This document shows, piece by piece, positions 16,256-23,656 of a stretch of 43,985 nt of DNA. The notes beneath the pieces are model-generated. The model did no database searches and was not told the origin of the DNA. It was given only the letters and a program-made list of their open reading frames with translations. How positions within the stretch are numbered: the first letter of the stretch is position 1; each line of letters begins with the position of its first letter. The DNA is taken from assembly GCA_021781555.1 (NCBI GenBank), contig JAJXWQ010000023.1, forward strand, positions 1-43,985. The letters are read 5' to 3'. The position numbers were made by a program, and so were the translations under genes. Origin of the DNA: a bacterium (lineage in GTDB: Bacteria > Cyanobacteriota > Sericytochromatia > S15B-MN24 > VGJW01).

Positions 16256-16607
16256 GTTGAGGGTCCTCCCGAATGCGTACATGGTCAGCCCCTCTGCTTG
16301 TCCGCAGCGAGCCGGGGGACGGCTCGGCGGCAGGCGGGCAGCTGCTCTACATCCTACTTCCCGCTGCCCCTTTCGGCTAAACGCCTATCCAGAACTTATT
16401 GTGCGCCGAGAGCCGAGCGCTTCCGGAGATCCGCCCGGTGTAACCATCCGATCCCAAGAGCTCACGATCCATGAAATCTAGATTTAACGCATCCACAACA
16501 AAAAGTCCGCTTCTTTTAAGCGGTCGTTTGGCCGCCAGAAGCCACGGGTATATGCCCATCACGGCCGAGCGGGCGGTTCTCCCAGCCTGAGGACGATCCG
16601 AGCGCCG
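16256..16607. promoter_or_regulatory. Divergent control region, pilin versus flagellar operon
   Basis: Gene-free sequence between the divergent pilin and FliK-like genes. It is AT-richer from about 16480 to 16525 (ATTTAACGCATCCACAACAA). It holds a perfect hairpin CCGCTT-CTTTT-AAGCGG at 16507-16523, immediately followed by an imperfect CGGTCGTTTGGCCG stem. No promoter can be named with confidence; a sigma-54-type pilin promoter was looked for and not found. Confidence 0.4.
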
Positions 16608-17738
16608 GTGGTTCCTGGAGATGTGCACCCGGTGGGAGTCAACTGGAACGGTAGCGTCGGGCAAACCCCCGGCGCCTGGCAGCCCCAGGTAGGGGGCAGC
16701 CAGTACGACCGTTCGGGCGTATCGGCCCCTCCGCCCTCCGATTCCGGCCTCGAGGATGCCGCCCGGCAGCGGTCCGCGGGCCCGCAGTTCTTCGGCTACC
16801 ACAACGACTCTTCGATCTTGGCGCGTCTGGCCCAGCAAGGGATCACCCCCAACGCCGTCAACCTCCGCATCGCGCAGCAGATGCTGCGCTACGGCATGCC
16901 GATCCATGCCGACGTCATCGCCCAGATCCGCCAGCTCTGGCTCGGGCTCGGGGCTCTGAGTCTGGTCGATCTCGAGGCGCTGATCGCGCTCTTCAGCTCG
17001 GGCTTGCCGACCGAGACGGCCAACCTGCAGGCCATGATCCAGCTGCTCTCGGGCGGTCCGGCCAGCCACCTGATGGCCCGGTTGACGATGGCGCTCAAGC
17101 AGCAGACGGCTCCCGGCCAGCTCGAGGCGCTCAAGACACTGCTGGCAAGCTACTGGAAGCTCGGCAACGGCGCCGGGGCTTTCCCCTCCGAGATCGCGCA
17201 GTTCAAGCAGATCACCGACCAGCTGCGGAGCCTGCTCATGGGGTCGGCTCTCCTGGCCGACGGCAGCCTGCCCGCAGAGGTCGCCGCCGAGATCGCGGCG
17301 CTCCGCCAGCTCTTCCAGGCCCAGTCGATGTTCCAGCGGATGCCGCAGAGCACCCTCTACGTCCCGTTCTTCCAGTGGCGGGACCAGCAGCCCATGCCGG
17401 GCGAGTTCCTGGTAGAGACCGAGCGCGACGCAGCCCACAAGGCCGCGCAGTACACGCACCTCACGGTCTCGGTCGACACCCGCAACCTCGGGCGCCTGAC
17501 CATCGATTTCACGGCTCTCCGGGGCCAGCTCGCCCTCAAGTTCGAGGTCCAGGACACGCCGGTCAAGAAGGTGGTCGAGTCCGGCCTGGCGAACCTCAGC
17601 CGCCGCCTGGTCCCCGCCACGGGCTACACCATCGCGGCGATGGGCGTCCACGAGGTAGGGCAGGGGCGCAGCATCTCGGTGCTCTTGCCCAAGCGGCGGG
17701 ACCTCCGCCGGCTGTCGCGGGCGATCGGGGTCATCTGA
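16608..17738 (+). CDS. Flagellar hook-length control protein (FliK-like)
   Basis: A 376-residue protein starting at GTG; GTG codons at 16623 and 16632 are alternatives. The first ~60 residues are Gly/Pro/Ser-rich, the middle is helical (residues ~70-250), and the C-terminal part fits the FliK C-domain: VDTRNLGRLTIDF, then ALKFEVQDTPVKKVVES and a final GYTIAAMGV strand. FliK measures hook length and triggers the export switch through FlhB. Downstream lies an FlhB-C-like gene, the same pairing as ylqG-ylqH of Bacillus, which supports the call. It opens the first flagellar operon, and its stop overlaps the next ATG (TGATG). Confidence 0.72.
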   Translation: MVPGDVHPVGVNWNGSVGQTPGAWQPQVGGSQYDRSGVSAPPPSDSGLEDAARQRSAGPQFFGYHNDSSILARLAQQGITPNAVNLRIAQQMLRYGMPIHADVIAQIRQLWLGLGALSLVDLEALIALFSSGLPTETANLQAMIQLLSGGPASHLMARLTMALKQQTAPGQLEALKTLLASYWKLGNGAGAFPSEIAQFKQITDQLRSLLMGSALLADGSLPAEVAAEIAALRQLFQAQSMFQRMPQSTLYVPFFQWRDQQPMPGEFLVETERDAAHKAAQYTHLTVSVDTRNLGRLTIDFTALRGQLALKFEVQDTPVKKVVESGLANLSRRLVPATGYTIAAMGVHEVGQGRSISVLLPKRRDLRRLSRAIGVI

Positions 17739-17869
17739 TGAAGCGATCGCCAAAAATGCGGAGCGTCCTCCACCCGGTTAGCGACGTCCGAAGCAGCTTG
17801 CCCTCGGCTGGGGGCATGCGGGGGGTCGCACGGCCCCGCGCAGCCACCGCCCCGCAGGGGAGGTGCTGA
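17738..17869 (+). CDS. Small ORF (43 aa) in the flagellar operon
   Basis: Begins at an ATG overlapping the FliK-like stop (TGATG) and ends in a TGA overlapping the next gene's ATG (again TGATG). Its first residues MKRSPKM and its end APQGRC echo MERSPRR and APQGD of the following protein. The nucleotides also match around the start (ATGAAGCGATCGCC versus ATGGAACGATCGCC). It may be a duplicated 5' end of the FlhB-C-like gene retained as a coupling leader. Evidence for a functional peptide is weak: composition is Arg/Pro-rich and no family is recognised. Confidence 0.35.
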   Translation: MKRSPKMRSVLHPVSDVRSSLPSAGGMRGVARPRAATAPQGRC

Positions 17870-18261
17870 TGGAACGATCGCCCAGGCGCACCGGCTGGCC
17901 GGCCGGCGGGGGCCATGCACCGCAGGGGGACGCCCTCTTCGATAGTCTGGCCAAGGTGGCGGAGGCCTACGGCGGCACGCAGGACGTCGCGCGACTCGCC
18001 GGCGTGCTGGCGGGGCTCGAGCTGGGGGATATTCCCCCCGAGCTGTCGGTCGCCGTGGCCGAGACGCTGACCTACGTCTACGCGCTCGACCAGGCCGTGG
18101 AGACGCACGGGTTGCCGGCACCGGAGATCCGGCCCACGCCCGATGCGCTCATCCGGGCGACGCAGCACCTGGGCGAGGCCCTGGGTCAGACGGGATCGAC
18201 GATCATTGGCGCGCTCGGCGGCAAGGGCGCGCTGTGGCCCAAAAGGCGCAAGGAGAGATAA
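17869..18261 (+). CDS. FlhB C-terminal-domain-like protein
   Basis: A 130-residue soluble protein. The start ATG at 17869 has GGGGAGG five bases upstream; a GTG at 17863 is an alternative. The core ALFDSLAKVAEAYGGTQDVA, then LAGVLAGLELGDIPPELSVA and VAETLTYVYALD, fits the cytoplasmic C-terminal part of FlhB after the NPTH cleavage site. Stand-alone versions (YlqH/FlhX type) are known and can partly substitute for the FlhB C-domain in export switching. The GKG near residue 120 and the basic KRRKER tail are not part of that domain. It sits between FliK-like and flgF. Confidence 0.7.
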   Translation: MERSPRRTGWPAGGGHAPQGDALFDSLAKVAEAYGGTQDVARLAGVLAGLELGDIPPELSVAVAETLTYVYALDQAVETHGLPAPEIRPTPDALIRATQHLGEALGQTGSTIIGALGGKGALWPKRRKER

Positions 18262-18264
18262 AGG

Positions 18265-19002
18265 ATGATCAGGGGCATCTACGCCGCCGCCTCGGGCATG
18301 ACGTTCGAGCAGAAGGCGGTCGACATCGACGCCAACAACCTGGCGAACCTCAACACGACCGGCTACAAGCGCGAGGAGCCTATCGCCGCGTCGTTCCACG
18401 ACGTGCTCATCGAGATGGCGAATCGCACTCCGGGGACGGGCGACACCCTGCCCGAGGGCGTGCAGCTGGCCGGGACCTACCGCAACGAGGCCCCCGGAGA
18501 CCTGCGTCAGACGAACAACCGGCTGGACCTTGGCCTGGTCAACGGCGGCCAGTTCTTCGTCACCAAACGCCCCGACGGCACGCAGCTCCTCACGCGCGAC
18601 GGAGCTTTCACCCGCGACCGACAGGGCGACCTGGTCACCTCGGATGGGGCTCAGGTCGAGGCCGAAGGCGGAGGTCCCATCAACCTCCCGGCCGACATGC
18701 GAAACATAAAGATCCACGACGACGGGACGATCACCAATGATGGGACCGTGATCGACAAGATCCTGGTCGTCGCTCCGAACCAGGCCGAACTCTCGCAGTT
18801 CCCCCTGGCCACGGGCGCCCTGACGCCGGCAACCGGCGTCTCGATGCGCCAAGGGTATCTCGAATCCAGCAACGTGAACGCCGTGACCGAGATGGTGCGC
18901 CTGATCGAGGCAAGCAAGATCTTCGCCTTCGAGCAAAAGGCCGTGACCGCTCACGACCAGATGCTACAAGCTGCCACCCAGCAAGTCGGCAAGACGTCAT
19001 AA
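18265..19002 (+). CDS. flgF: Flagellar proximal rod protein FlgF
   Basis: Rod subunit of the FlgF/FlgG family, 245 residues. It begins MIRGIYAAASGM and has the conserved N-terminal ANNLANLNTTGYKR. The LDLGLVNGGQFFVTKR segment and the C-terminal GYLESSNVNAVTEMVRLIEA helix complete the family pattern. It is called FlgF rather than FlgG because the next gene is a better FlgG. It starts 3 bases after the FlhB-C-like stop, with AAGGATG at the junction. Confidence 0.88.
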   Translation: MIRGIYAAASGMTFEQKAVDIDANNLANLNTTGYKREEPIAASFHDVLIEMANRTPGTGDTLPEGVQLAGTYRNEAPGDLRQTNNRLDLGLVNGGQFFVTKRPDGTQLLTRDGAFTRDRQGDLVTSDGAQVEAEGGGPINLPADMRNIKIHDDGTITNDGTVIDKILVVAPNQAELSQFPLATGALTPATGVSMRQGYLESSNVNAVTEMVRLIEASKIFAFEQKAVTAHDQMLQAATQQVGKTS

Positions 19003-19046
19003 GTCCGCCTGGATCGTCCGTCCCACGAGAGAAGGAGTGACCCGCC

Positions 19047-19823
19047 ATGATGCACGCGATCTGGACCGCCGCCACGGGCATGCAAGCCCAACAGATGCGG
19101 ATCGACGCCATCGCCAACAACCTCGCCAACGTCAACACGACCGCCTTCAAGAAGAGTGACGTCGAATTCCAGGATCTCCTCTACCAGGAGGTCCAGAGCC
19201 CCAACGTCGACGACGAAGGTATCCAGCTGGGCTTGGGTGTCCGGCCGACCGCGATCGTCCAGAACCAGGCGCAGGGCAACATGCAGGTGACGAACAACCC
19301 CCTGGATCTCGCGATCGACGGCCAGGGCTACTTCCAGGTCATCCAGAACGATGCATCGGGCACCCCGGCCTACACGCGGGACGGCTCCTTCCAGGTCAAC
19401 GCCACCGGGCAGCTCGTCACGAGCACCGGCCTGCTGTTGAGCCCCGGCGTCCAGATCCCGCAGGGCGCCACCGACGTTACCATCCGGGAGAACGGCCAGG
19501 TCTTCGCCCAGCAACCCGGCCAGACCGAGCAGGTGCCGATCGGCCAGATCAGCCTGTTCACCTTCCCCAATGCGGCCGGTCTCAAGGCGCTGGGCAACAA
19601 CATCTACTCGCCCACCAGCGCATCGGGCGTCGCGGTCGAGGGCAATCCGGGCAGCGCGGGTGGCGCGGGCTTCGTCCGGCAGGGCATGCTCGAGACCTCC
19701 AACGTCGAGCTCGTCACCGAGATGGTCATGATGATCGCCACGCAGAAGGCCTACGACACGTCGTCCAAGGCGATTTCCGTCGCCAGCACGATGATGGACA
19801 CCACCAACCAGCTGGTTAAGTGA
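19047..19823 (+). CDS. flgG: Flagellar distal rod protein FlgG
   Basis: Distal rod subunit, 258 residues. The N-terminus MMHAIWTAATGMQAQQMRID with IANNLANVNTTAFKKS is diagnostic, as are LDLAIDGQGYFQV and the C-terminal GMLETSNVELVTEMVMMI. A strong GAAGGAG ribosome binding site precedes the ATG. It is followed by flgA 10 bp later. Confidence 0.95.
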   Translation: MMHAIWTAATGMQAQQMRIDAIANNLANVNTTAFKKSDVEFQDLLYQEVQSPNVDDEGIQLGLGVRPTAIVQNQAQGNMQVTNNPLDLAIDGQGYFQVIQNDASGTPAYTRDGSFQVNATGQLVTSTGLLLSPGVQIPQGATDVTIRENGQVFAQQPGQTEQVPIGQISLFTFPNAAGLKALGNNIYSPTSASGVAVEGNPGSAGGAGFVRQGMLETSNVELVTEMVMMIATQKAYDTSSKAISVASTMMDTTNQLVK

Positions 19824-19833
19824 GGTTGCAAAC

Positions 19834-20556
19834 TTGAGGGTCCAGTTGGCGTTCCTGGCGGCGATGGCCACGGTCATCTCCGCCCGACCCGCCCTCGCCC
19901 TCACCGAGGCCAAGGTACTGGATTTCGTGCGCAGCGAGGCCGCGCAGAAGTATCAGGTCGGCCTCAAGGACGTCCAGGTCCAGTGGAAGGGTGCTCCGCT
20001 GTCGATGATCACCCACGGGCTGCCCAAGCACCCGCACCTGCAGCTCGGATCCGTGTACACGCTGTCGGGAACCATGCCGGTGCCGATCGAGGTCTGGGAT
20101 AAGGGAAAGCAGATCACGACGATCTTCCCGGAGCTCGAGGTCGACGTCTGGGAGAAGGTTCTGGTCGCCTCGGCTTACATCCCGATGGGTCAGCCCGTGA
20201 GTACCAGCGATATCAAGATCGAGCGCCGCATGATGTCGATGCTCGGCAGCCAGCCCCTGACTTCGGTGCGGAGCCTGGCGGGCGCAGTCGCAGCTCGCGA
20301 TATTCCACCGGGGATGGTCATCATCGGCGGGATGACGTCGGTGCCGCCGCTCATCCGGAGCGGGACGATGGTCAACGTCAAGCTGGTCACGGGTGGTTTG
20401 ACGATCTTCACCACCGGCCAGGCTATGCAGGACGGTCGGGATGGCCAGGCCATCCGCGTGCTCAATCCGGCCAGCAACAAGGATTACACGGGGATCGTGG
20501 TGGGCCGCAATGCGGTCGAGGTGAATCTCGAGGCAGGGGAGGACGACGAGCCGTGA
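19834..20556 (+). CDS. flgA: Flagellar P-ring chaperone FlgA
   Basis: Periplasmic chaperone for assembly of the FlgI P-ring. The start is a TTG with GAGG upstream. A signal peptide ends near RPALAL, followed by the N-terminal domain and the C-terminal SAF domain (VLVASAYIPMGQPVSTSDI, then AARDIPPGMVII and the closing IRVLNPASNKDYTGIVVG). Length (240 residues) is normal. The stop overlaps the flgH start (GTGA). Confidence 0.88.
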   Translation: MRVQLAFLAAMATVISARPALALTEAKVLDFVRSEAAQKYQVGLKDVQVQWKGAPLSMITHGLPKHPHLQLGSVYTLSGTMPVPIEVWDKGKQITTIFPELEVDVWEKVLVASAYIPMGQPVSTSDIKIERRMMSMLGSQPLTSVRSLAGAVAARDIPPGMVIIGGMTSVPPLIRSGTMVNVKLVTGGLTIFTTGQAMQDGRDGQAIRVLNPASNKDYTGIVVGRNAVEVNLEAGEDDEP

Positions 20557-21164
20557 AACGCACTCGTAGCTTGACGTTCCTGTTCGCATTCCTGTATGGC
20601 GTGCTGGTGGCCGTTCCGGCCCTGGCTGACTCGCTCTTCACGGATTCAAACTCCGGCGGATTCATCTCGGATCAGATCGGAGATCGCCGCTCGGCCCTCG
20701 GCCCCGGCGCGCTCATCACGGTCCTGGTCAACGAGAACATCCAGGCTCAGCAGTCGGCCAACACGACCACGAGCAAGGACTCGCACCTCACGACCACCTG
20801 GGATTTTGGTTCGCTCCTGCCCAACTGGTCGGCGTCCAAGATGGACCTCGAGGGCAAGGATCAGTTCACCGGCGACGGTACGACCACGCGGGGCGGGTCG
20901 ATCACGATGTCCGTGGCCTGCCAGGTACAGGACATCCTCCCGGACGGCAGCCTGCGCATCAAGGGCACCAAGGAGCTCGTGGTGAACGAGGAGCAGAGCA
21001 CGGTGGTCCTGTCGGGCATCGTACGGCCCTACGACATCAACTCCCTCAACCAGGTGACGAGCGACAAGATCGCAGACCTCAAGCTCGACTACCAGGGCTC
21101 GGGCCCGAACTCGGCCAAGGCCACGCCAGGCCTCCTGAGCCGGGTGCTCAACTGGATGTTCTGA
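20553..21164 (+). CDS. flgH: Flagellar L-ring protein FlgH
   Basis: Forms the outer-membrane L-ring around the rod; its presence argues for a diderm cell. The 203-residue protein has a signal peptide ending VPALADS and conserved FlgH stretches DRRSALGPGALITVLVNEN, a GGSITMSVACQVQDILPDG region, LRIKGTKELVVNEEQ and SGIVRPYDI. FlgH is normally a lipoprotein. Here there is no Cys near the signal cleavage site, so it appears to be processed by ordinary signal peptidase. It begins at GTG overlapping flgA and ends overlapping flgI. Confidence 0.92.
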   Translation: MKRTRSLTFLFAFLYGVLVAVPALADSLFTDSNSGGFISDQIGDRRSALGPGALITVLVNENIQAQQSANTTTSKDSHLTTTWDFGSLLPNWSASKMDLEGKDQFTGDGTTTRGGSITMSVACQVQDILPDGSLRIKGTKELVVNEEQSTVVLSGIVRPYDINSLNQVTSDKIADLKLDYQGSGPNSAKATPGLLSRVLNWMF

Positions 21165-22294
21165 TGCCTTCTAGCCGCCCGCTGAACTTCTTTCTCGTGC
21201 TCATCGTGGCGCTGTCGGGGCTCCTCCCGACGGCCGCCGGCGCGCAGGTCCTGGTGGGCCAGCCGGTCCGGCTCAAGGATATCGCCGTCATCTCGGGGGC
21301 CCGGGACAACTGGCTCCACGGCCTGGGGCTGGTCGTCGGTCTGGACGGCTCGGGCGATTCCCAGTCGACCGGATTCACGGATCGGGCCCTGCAGAACCTC
21401 ATCGAATCCAGCGGGCTCTTCCCCAACGAGCCGATCCGACCCAAGAACGTGGCGGTGGTGTCCGTGGACGCCAAGCTGCCGCCCTTCGTCAAGCCCGGTG
21501 AACCCATCGACGTGACGGTCTCCTCCATCGGCGACGCCAAGAGCCTGGCCAACGGCGTCCTCATCGCCACGCCACTCAAGGGAGCGGACGACAAGGTCTA
21601 TGCGGTTGCCCAGGGGCCGCTCTCGACCGGCGGCTTCGGCGTCACCTACAACGGCAGCATGGTCAAGAAGAACGACACCCTCGTGGCGAGGATTCCCGAC
21701 GGGGCGATCGTCGAGCGCAGCGTCCCCGTCACGGTCCTCGACGCCAACGGGTTCATGTACATCAACCTGCTCAATCCGGACTTCGTCACCGCGGCCCGGG
21801 CCGCGGCGGCCATCAGCAAGTCCTACCTCGGGGCGGCCCAGGCGATCGATGCCGCCACGATTCGCGTCTACGTGACGAGCCGCTACCGCAACGATCTGGT
21901 CGACCTGGTGGCCCGGCTCGAGAGCCTGGACGTCACGCCCGACGAGGTGGCCAAGGTCATCGTCGAGGAGCGGACGGGCACCATCGTCCTCGGATCGCAG
22001 GTGCGGATCTCGCCCGTGGCCATCAGCAGCGGCGGCCTGATCATCAAGGTCCAGACCACCACGACCGTCTCCCAGCCCTCCGCCCTCTCCTCGGGATCGA
22101 CCCAGGTCGTGCGGAATTCGACGGTCTCGGCCAACGAGCAAAAAGCCAAGACCGTGGTCTTCGACCAGGGCACGACCCTGGGGCAGCTGGTCCGGGCCCT
22201 CAACGCGCTCGGGGTGACCCCCCGCGACCTCATTTCGATCCTGCAAAACATCAAGGCGGCCGGGGCCTTGAACGCCCAGCTAGAGGTGATCTGA
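21164..22294 (+). CDS. flgI: Flagellar P-ring protein FlgI
   Basis: Periplasmic P-ring protein, 376 residues. A signal peptide (ends near AAGAQV) is followed by VRLKDIAVISGARDNWLHGL, then GLVVGLDGSGDSQ, the conserved VVSVDAKLPPFVKPGEPIDV and the C-terminal GTTLGQLVRALNALGV-type end. Overlaps flgH upstream and flgJ downstream by one base each. Confidence 0.95.
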   Translation: MPSSRPLNFFLVLIVALSGLLPTAAGAQVLVGQPVRLKDIAVISGARDNWLHGLGLVVGLDGSGDSQSTGFTDRALQNLIESSGLFPNEPIRPKNVAVVSVDAKLPPFVKPGEPIDVTVSSIGDAKSLANGVLIATPLKGADDKVYAVAQGPLSTGGFGVTYNGSMVKKNDTLVARIPDGAIVERSVPVTVLDANGFMYINLLNPDFVTAARAAAAISKSYLGAAQAIDAATIRVYVTSRYRNDLVDLVARLESLDVTPDEVAKVIVEERTGTIVLGSQVRISPVAISSGGLIIKVQTTTTVSQPSALSSGSTQVVRNSTVSANEQKAKTVVFDQGTTLGQLVRALNALGVTPRDLISILQNIKAAGALNAQLEVI

Positions 22295-22812
22295 TGCCGC
22301 TTGTGCCCCCGCCGCCGCCGCTTCCAGGTACCCCCGGCCGCCCCCGGACGAGCGGTCGCAGTCCCGGTTCGCTTTCGACCCCGGCAACCGGCGCTCCGGC
22401 CACGGACCCCTGGCTGGCGACCCCGACCTCATCGGCGGCCAGATCCGGGTTGACCTCGCCGGCCTCGGAAGTGCCCCCGGAGCCGATCGGCGTCGAGGGC
22501 GAACTCCAGCAGATGCTGGCTTCCGTGCCTCAGCACATGCCGATCGCAAACGCCGCGGATGCCGCAAAGGATTTTGCAGCCGTTCTTTTCGGGTACATGT
22601 TCTCCGAGATGCGGCCTCACGAGGACAAGGATGGGCTCCTGGGGGGCGGCGATTCGGAGATGTTCATGGAGTTCTTTGACGAGGCCATCGGCCGCGACAT
22701 GGCCGACGGGCCCGGCAACCCGCTGGTAAAAGCCCTGATCCAGGAGCTGACTCCCGAGTCTTCCAAGTCCTCCAAGTCCTCCAAGTCCGTCAAGCCGGCC
22801 AAGGGGCGATAG
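22294..22812 (+). CDS. flgJ: Rod-binding FlgJ N-domain protein
   Basis: A 172-residue FlgJ-type protein with only the rod-binding domain (about residues 95-150: KDFAAVLFGYMFSEMRP, EMFMEFFDEAIGRDMA); the muramidase domain of enterobacterial FlgJ is absent. The first 65 residues are Pro/Ser/Gly-rich. The C-terminus has a short tandem repeat (SSKSSKSSKSVK), encoded by 9-base repeats at about 22759-22794. It probably scaffolds rod assembly. The position after flgI is normal. Confidence 0.85.
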   Translation: MPLVPPPPPLPGTPGRPRTSGRSPGSLSTPATGAPATDPWLATPTSSAARSGLTSPASEVPPEPIGVEGELQQMLASVPQHMPIANAADAAKDFAAVLFGYMFSEMRPHEDKDGLLGGGDSEMFMEFFDEAIGRDMADGPGNPLVKALIQELTPESSKSSKSSKSVKPAKGR

Positions 22813-22818
22813 GAGCTC

Positions 22819-23556
22819 ATGGACAAGAACGTCGCCCCGCCCAAGGCCAAGGCGCCGGGCCTCAACGATGAGGCCATCAAGAAGTACACGCCGATGGTCC
22901 GGGCGATCGCGCGGCGCATCTCCACCAAGCTGCCCCGCCACTACGATGTCGAGGATCTGGTGTCGGATGGCATGATGGGGCTCCTGGCGGCCCACGAGCG
23001 CTTTGACCCCGACCGCGGGGTCAAGTTCGAGACCTTCGCGACCTACTACATCAAGGGCGCCATCCTCGACAATCTTCCCAAGCTCCCGACCGTCCCCAAG
23101 AACAAGCAGGTGCAGGCGGCCGAGGAACTCGCACAGGCCGAGGGCGAGTACGGCGGCGAGGGCGAAGGCGACGAAGCCGAGGCCGACAGCGCCTTGCTGG
23201 TCAACAAGATCACCCAGCTCACCTACAGCTACATCCTCAGCCTCGACGCCCCATCCGGGGGAGATGGCGAGGAGGGTTTCTCGCTGCTCAACCAGCTGGG
23301 CAAGTCGGACAAGATCCAGCACGAGATGGAGCTCGAGGAGCTCCAGCAGCTCCTGCGCCTGACCATCGAACAGCTCCCCAACCAAGAGCGGACGACACTG
23401 CGCTACTACTACTTCCACAACATGTCGTTCAACGAGATCGGCCAGAAGCTCGGGCTCTCGGAATCGTGGGTGAGCCGCATCCACCGGCGCGCGCTCGAGC
23501 AGCTGCGCCAGAAGCTCGGCAAGAAGAAGTCCCTCGACGATTTCATCAGCTGGTAG
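22819..23556 (+). CDS. fliA: Flagellar-type sigma factor (FliA/WhiG)
   Basis: Alternative RNA polymerase sigma factor, 245 residues. Region 2 is clear (YTPMVRAIARRISTKLPRHY, then VEDLVSDGMMGLLAAHERFD and FETFATYYIKGAILD), and region 4 ends with the helix-turn-helix LGLSESWVSRIHRRALEQLR. The segment after region 2 is unusual. Family members normally have DELRxxDWVPR there, whereas this protein has NLPKLPTVPKNKQ followed by an acidic insert (about 100-125, EGEYGGEGEGDEAEA). Promoter recognition may therefore differ. It is the last gene of the first flagellar operon and would drive late flagellar genes located elsewhere. Confidence 0.85.
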   Translation: MDKNVAPPKAKAPGLNDEAIKKYTPMVRAIARRISTKLPRHYDVEDLVSDGMMGLLAAHERFDPDRGVKFETFATYYIKGAILDNLPKLPTVPKNKQVQAAEELAQAEGEYGGEGEGDEAEADSALLVNKITQLTYSYILSLDAPSGGDGEEGFSLLNQLGKSDKIQHEMELEELQQLLRLTIEQLPNQERTTLRYYYFHNMSFNEIGQKLGLSESWVSRIHRRALEQLRQKLGKKKSLDDFISW

Positions 23557-23561
23557 CTCGG

Positions 23562-23583
23562 GCCCGCCTCGGTCCGAGGGGGC
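23562..23583 (+). terminator. Hairpin after the sigma factor gene
   Basis: GCCC-G-CCTCG with loop GTC and CGAGG-GGGC forms a stem of nine pairs with one bulged G, starting 6 bases after the sigma-factor stop. There is no T-run. It plausibly ends the first flagellar operon before the glycosyltransferase gene. Confidence 0.45.
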
Positions 23584-23656
23584 GCTGCACGCTCCTGGGG
23601 CAGACCCGCTGCAAACGGGCTCCCGGTTTCCTGGAGCGGCCCTCGCGGCGGTTCTC

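Noticed and set aside
16380-16500. Sigma-54 promoter for the pilin gene
   Set aside because: No GG-N10-GC pair with good flanks; the best candidate near GCGCACAATAAG does not fit.
16480-16560. Cyclic-di-GMP riboswitch
   Set aside because: Hairpins are present, but the conserved GEMM core sequences are absent.
23594-23630. Further relic of the 104-bp repeat
   Set aside because: CTGCAAAC followed by GCTCCCGGTTT resembles the end-start junction of two units, but the match is too short to claim.
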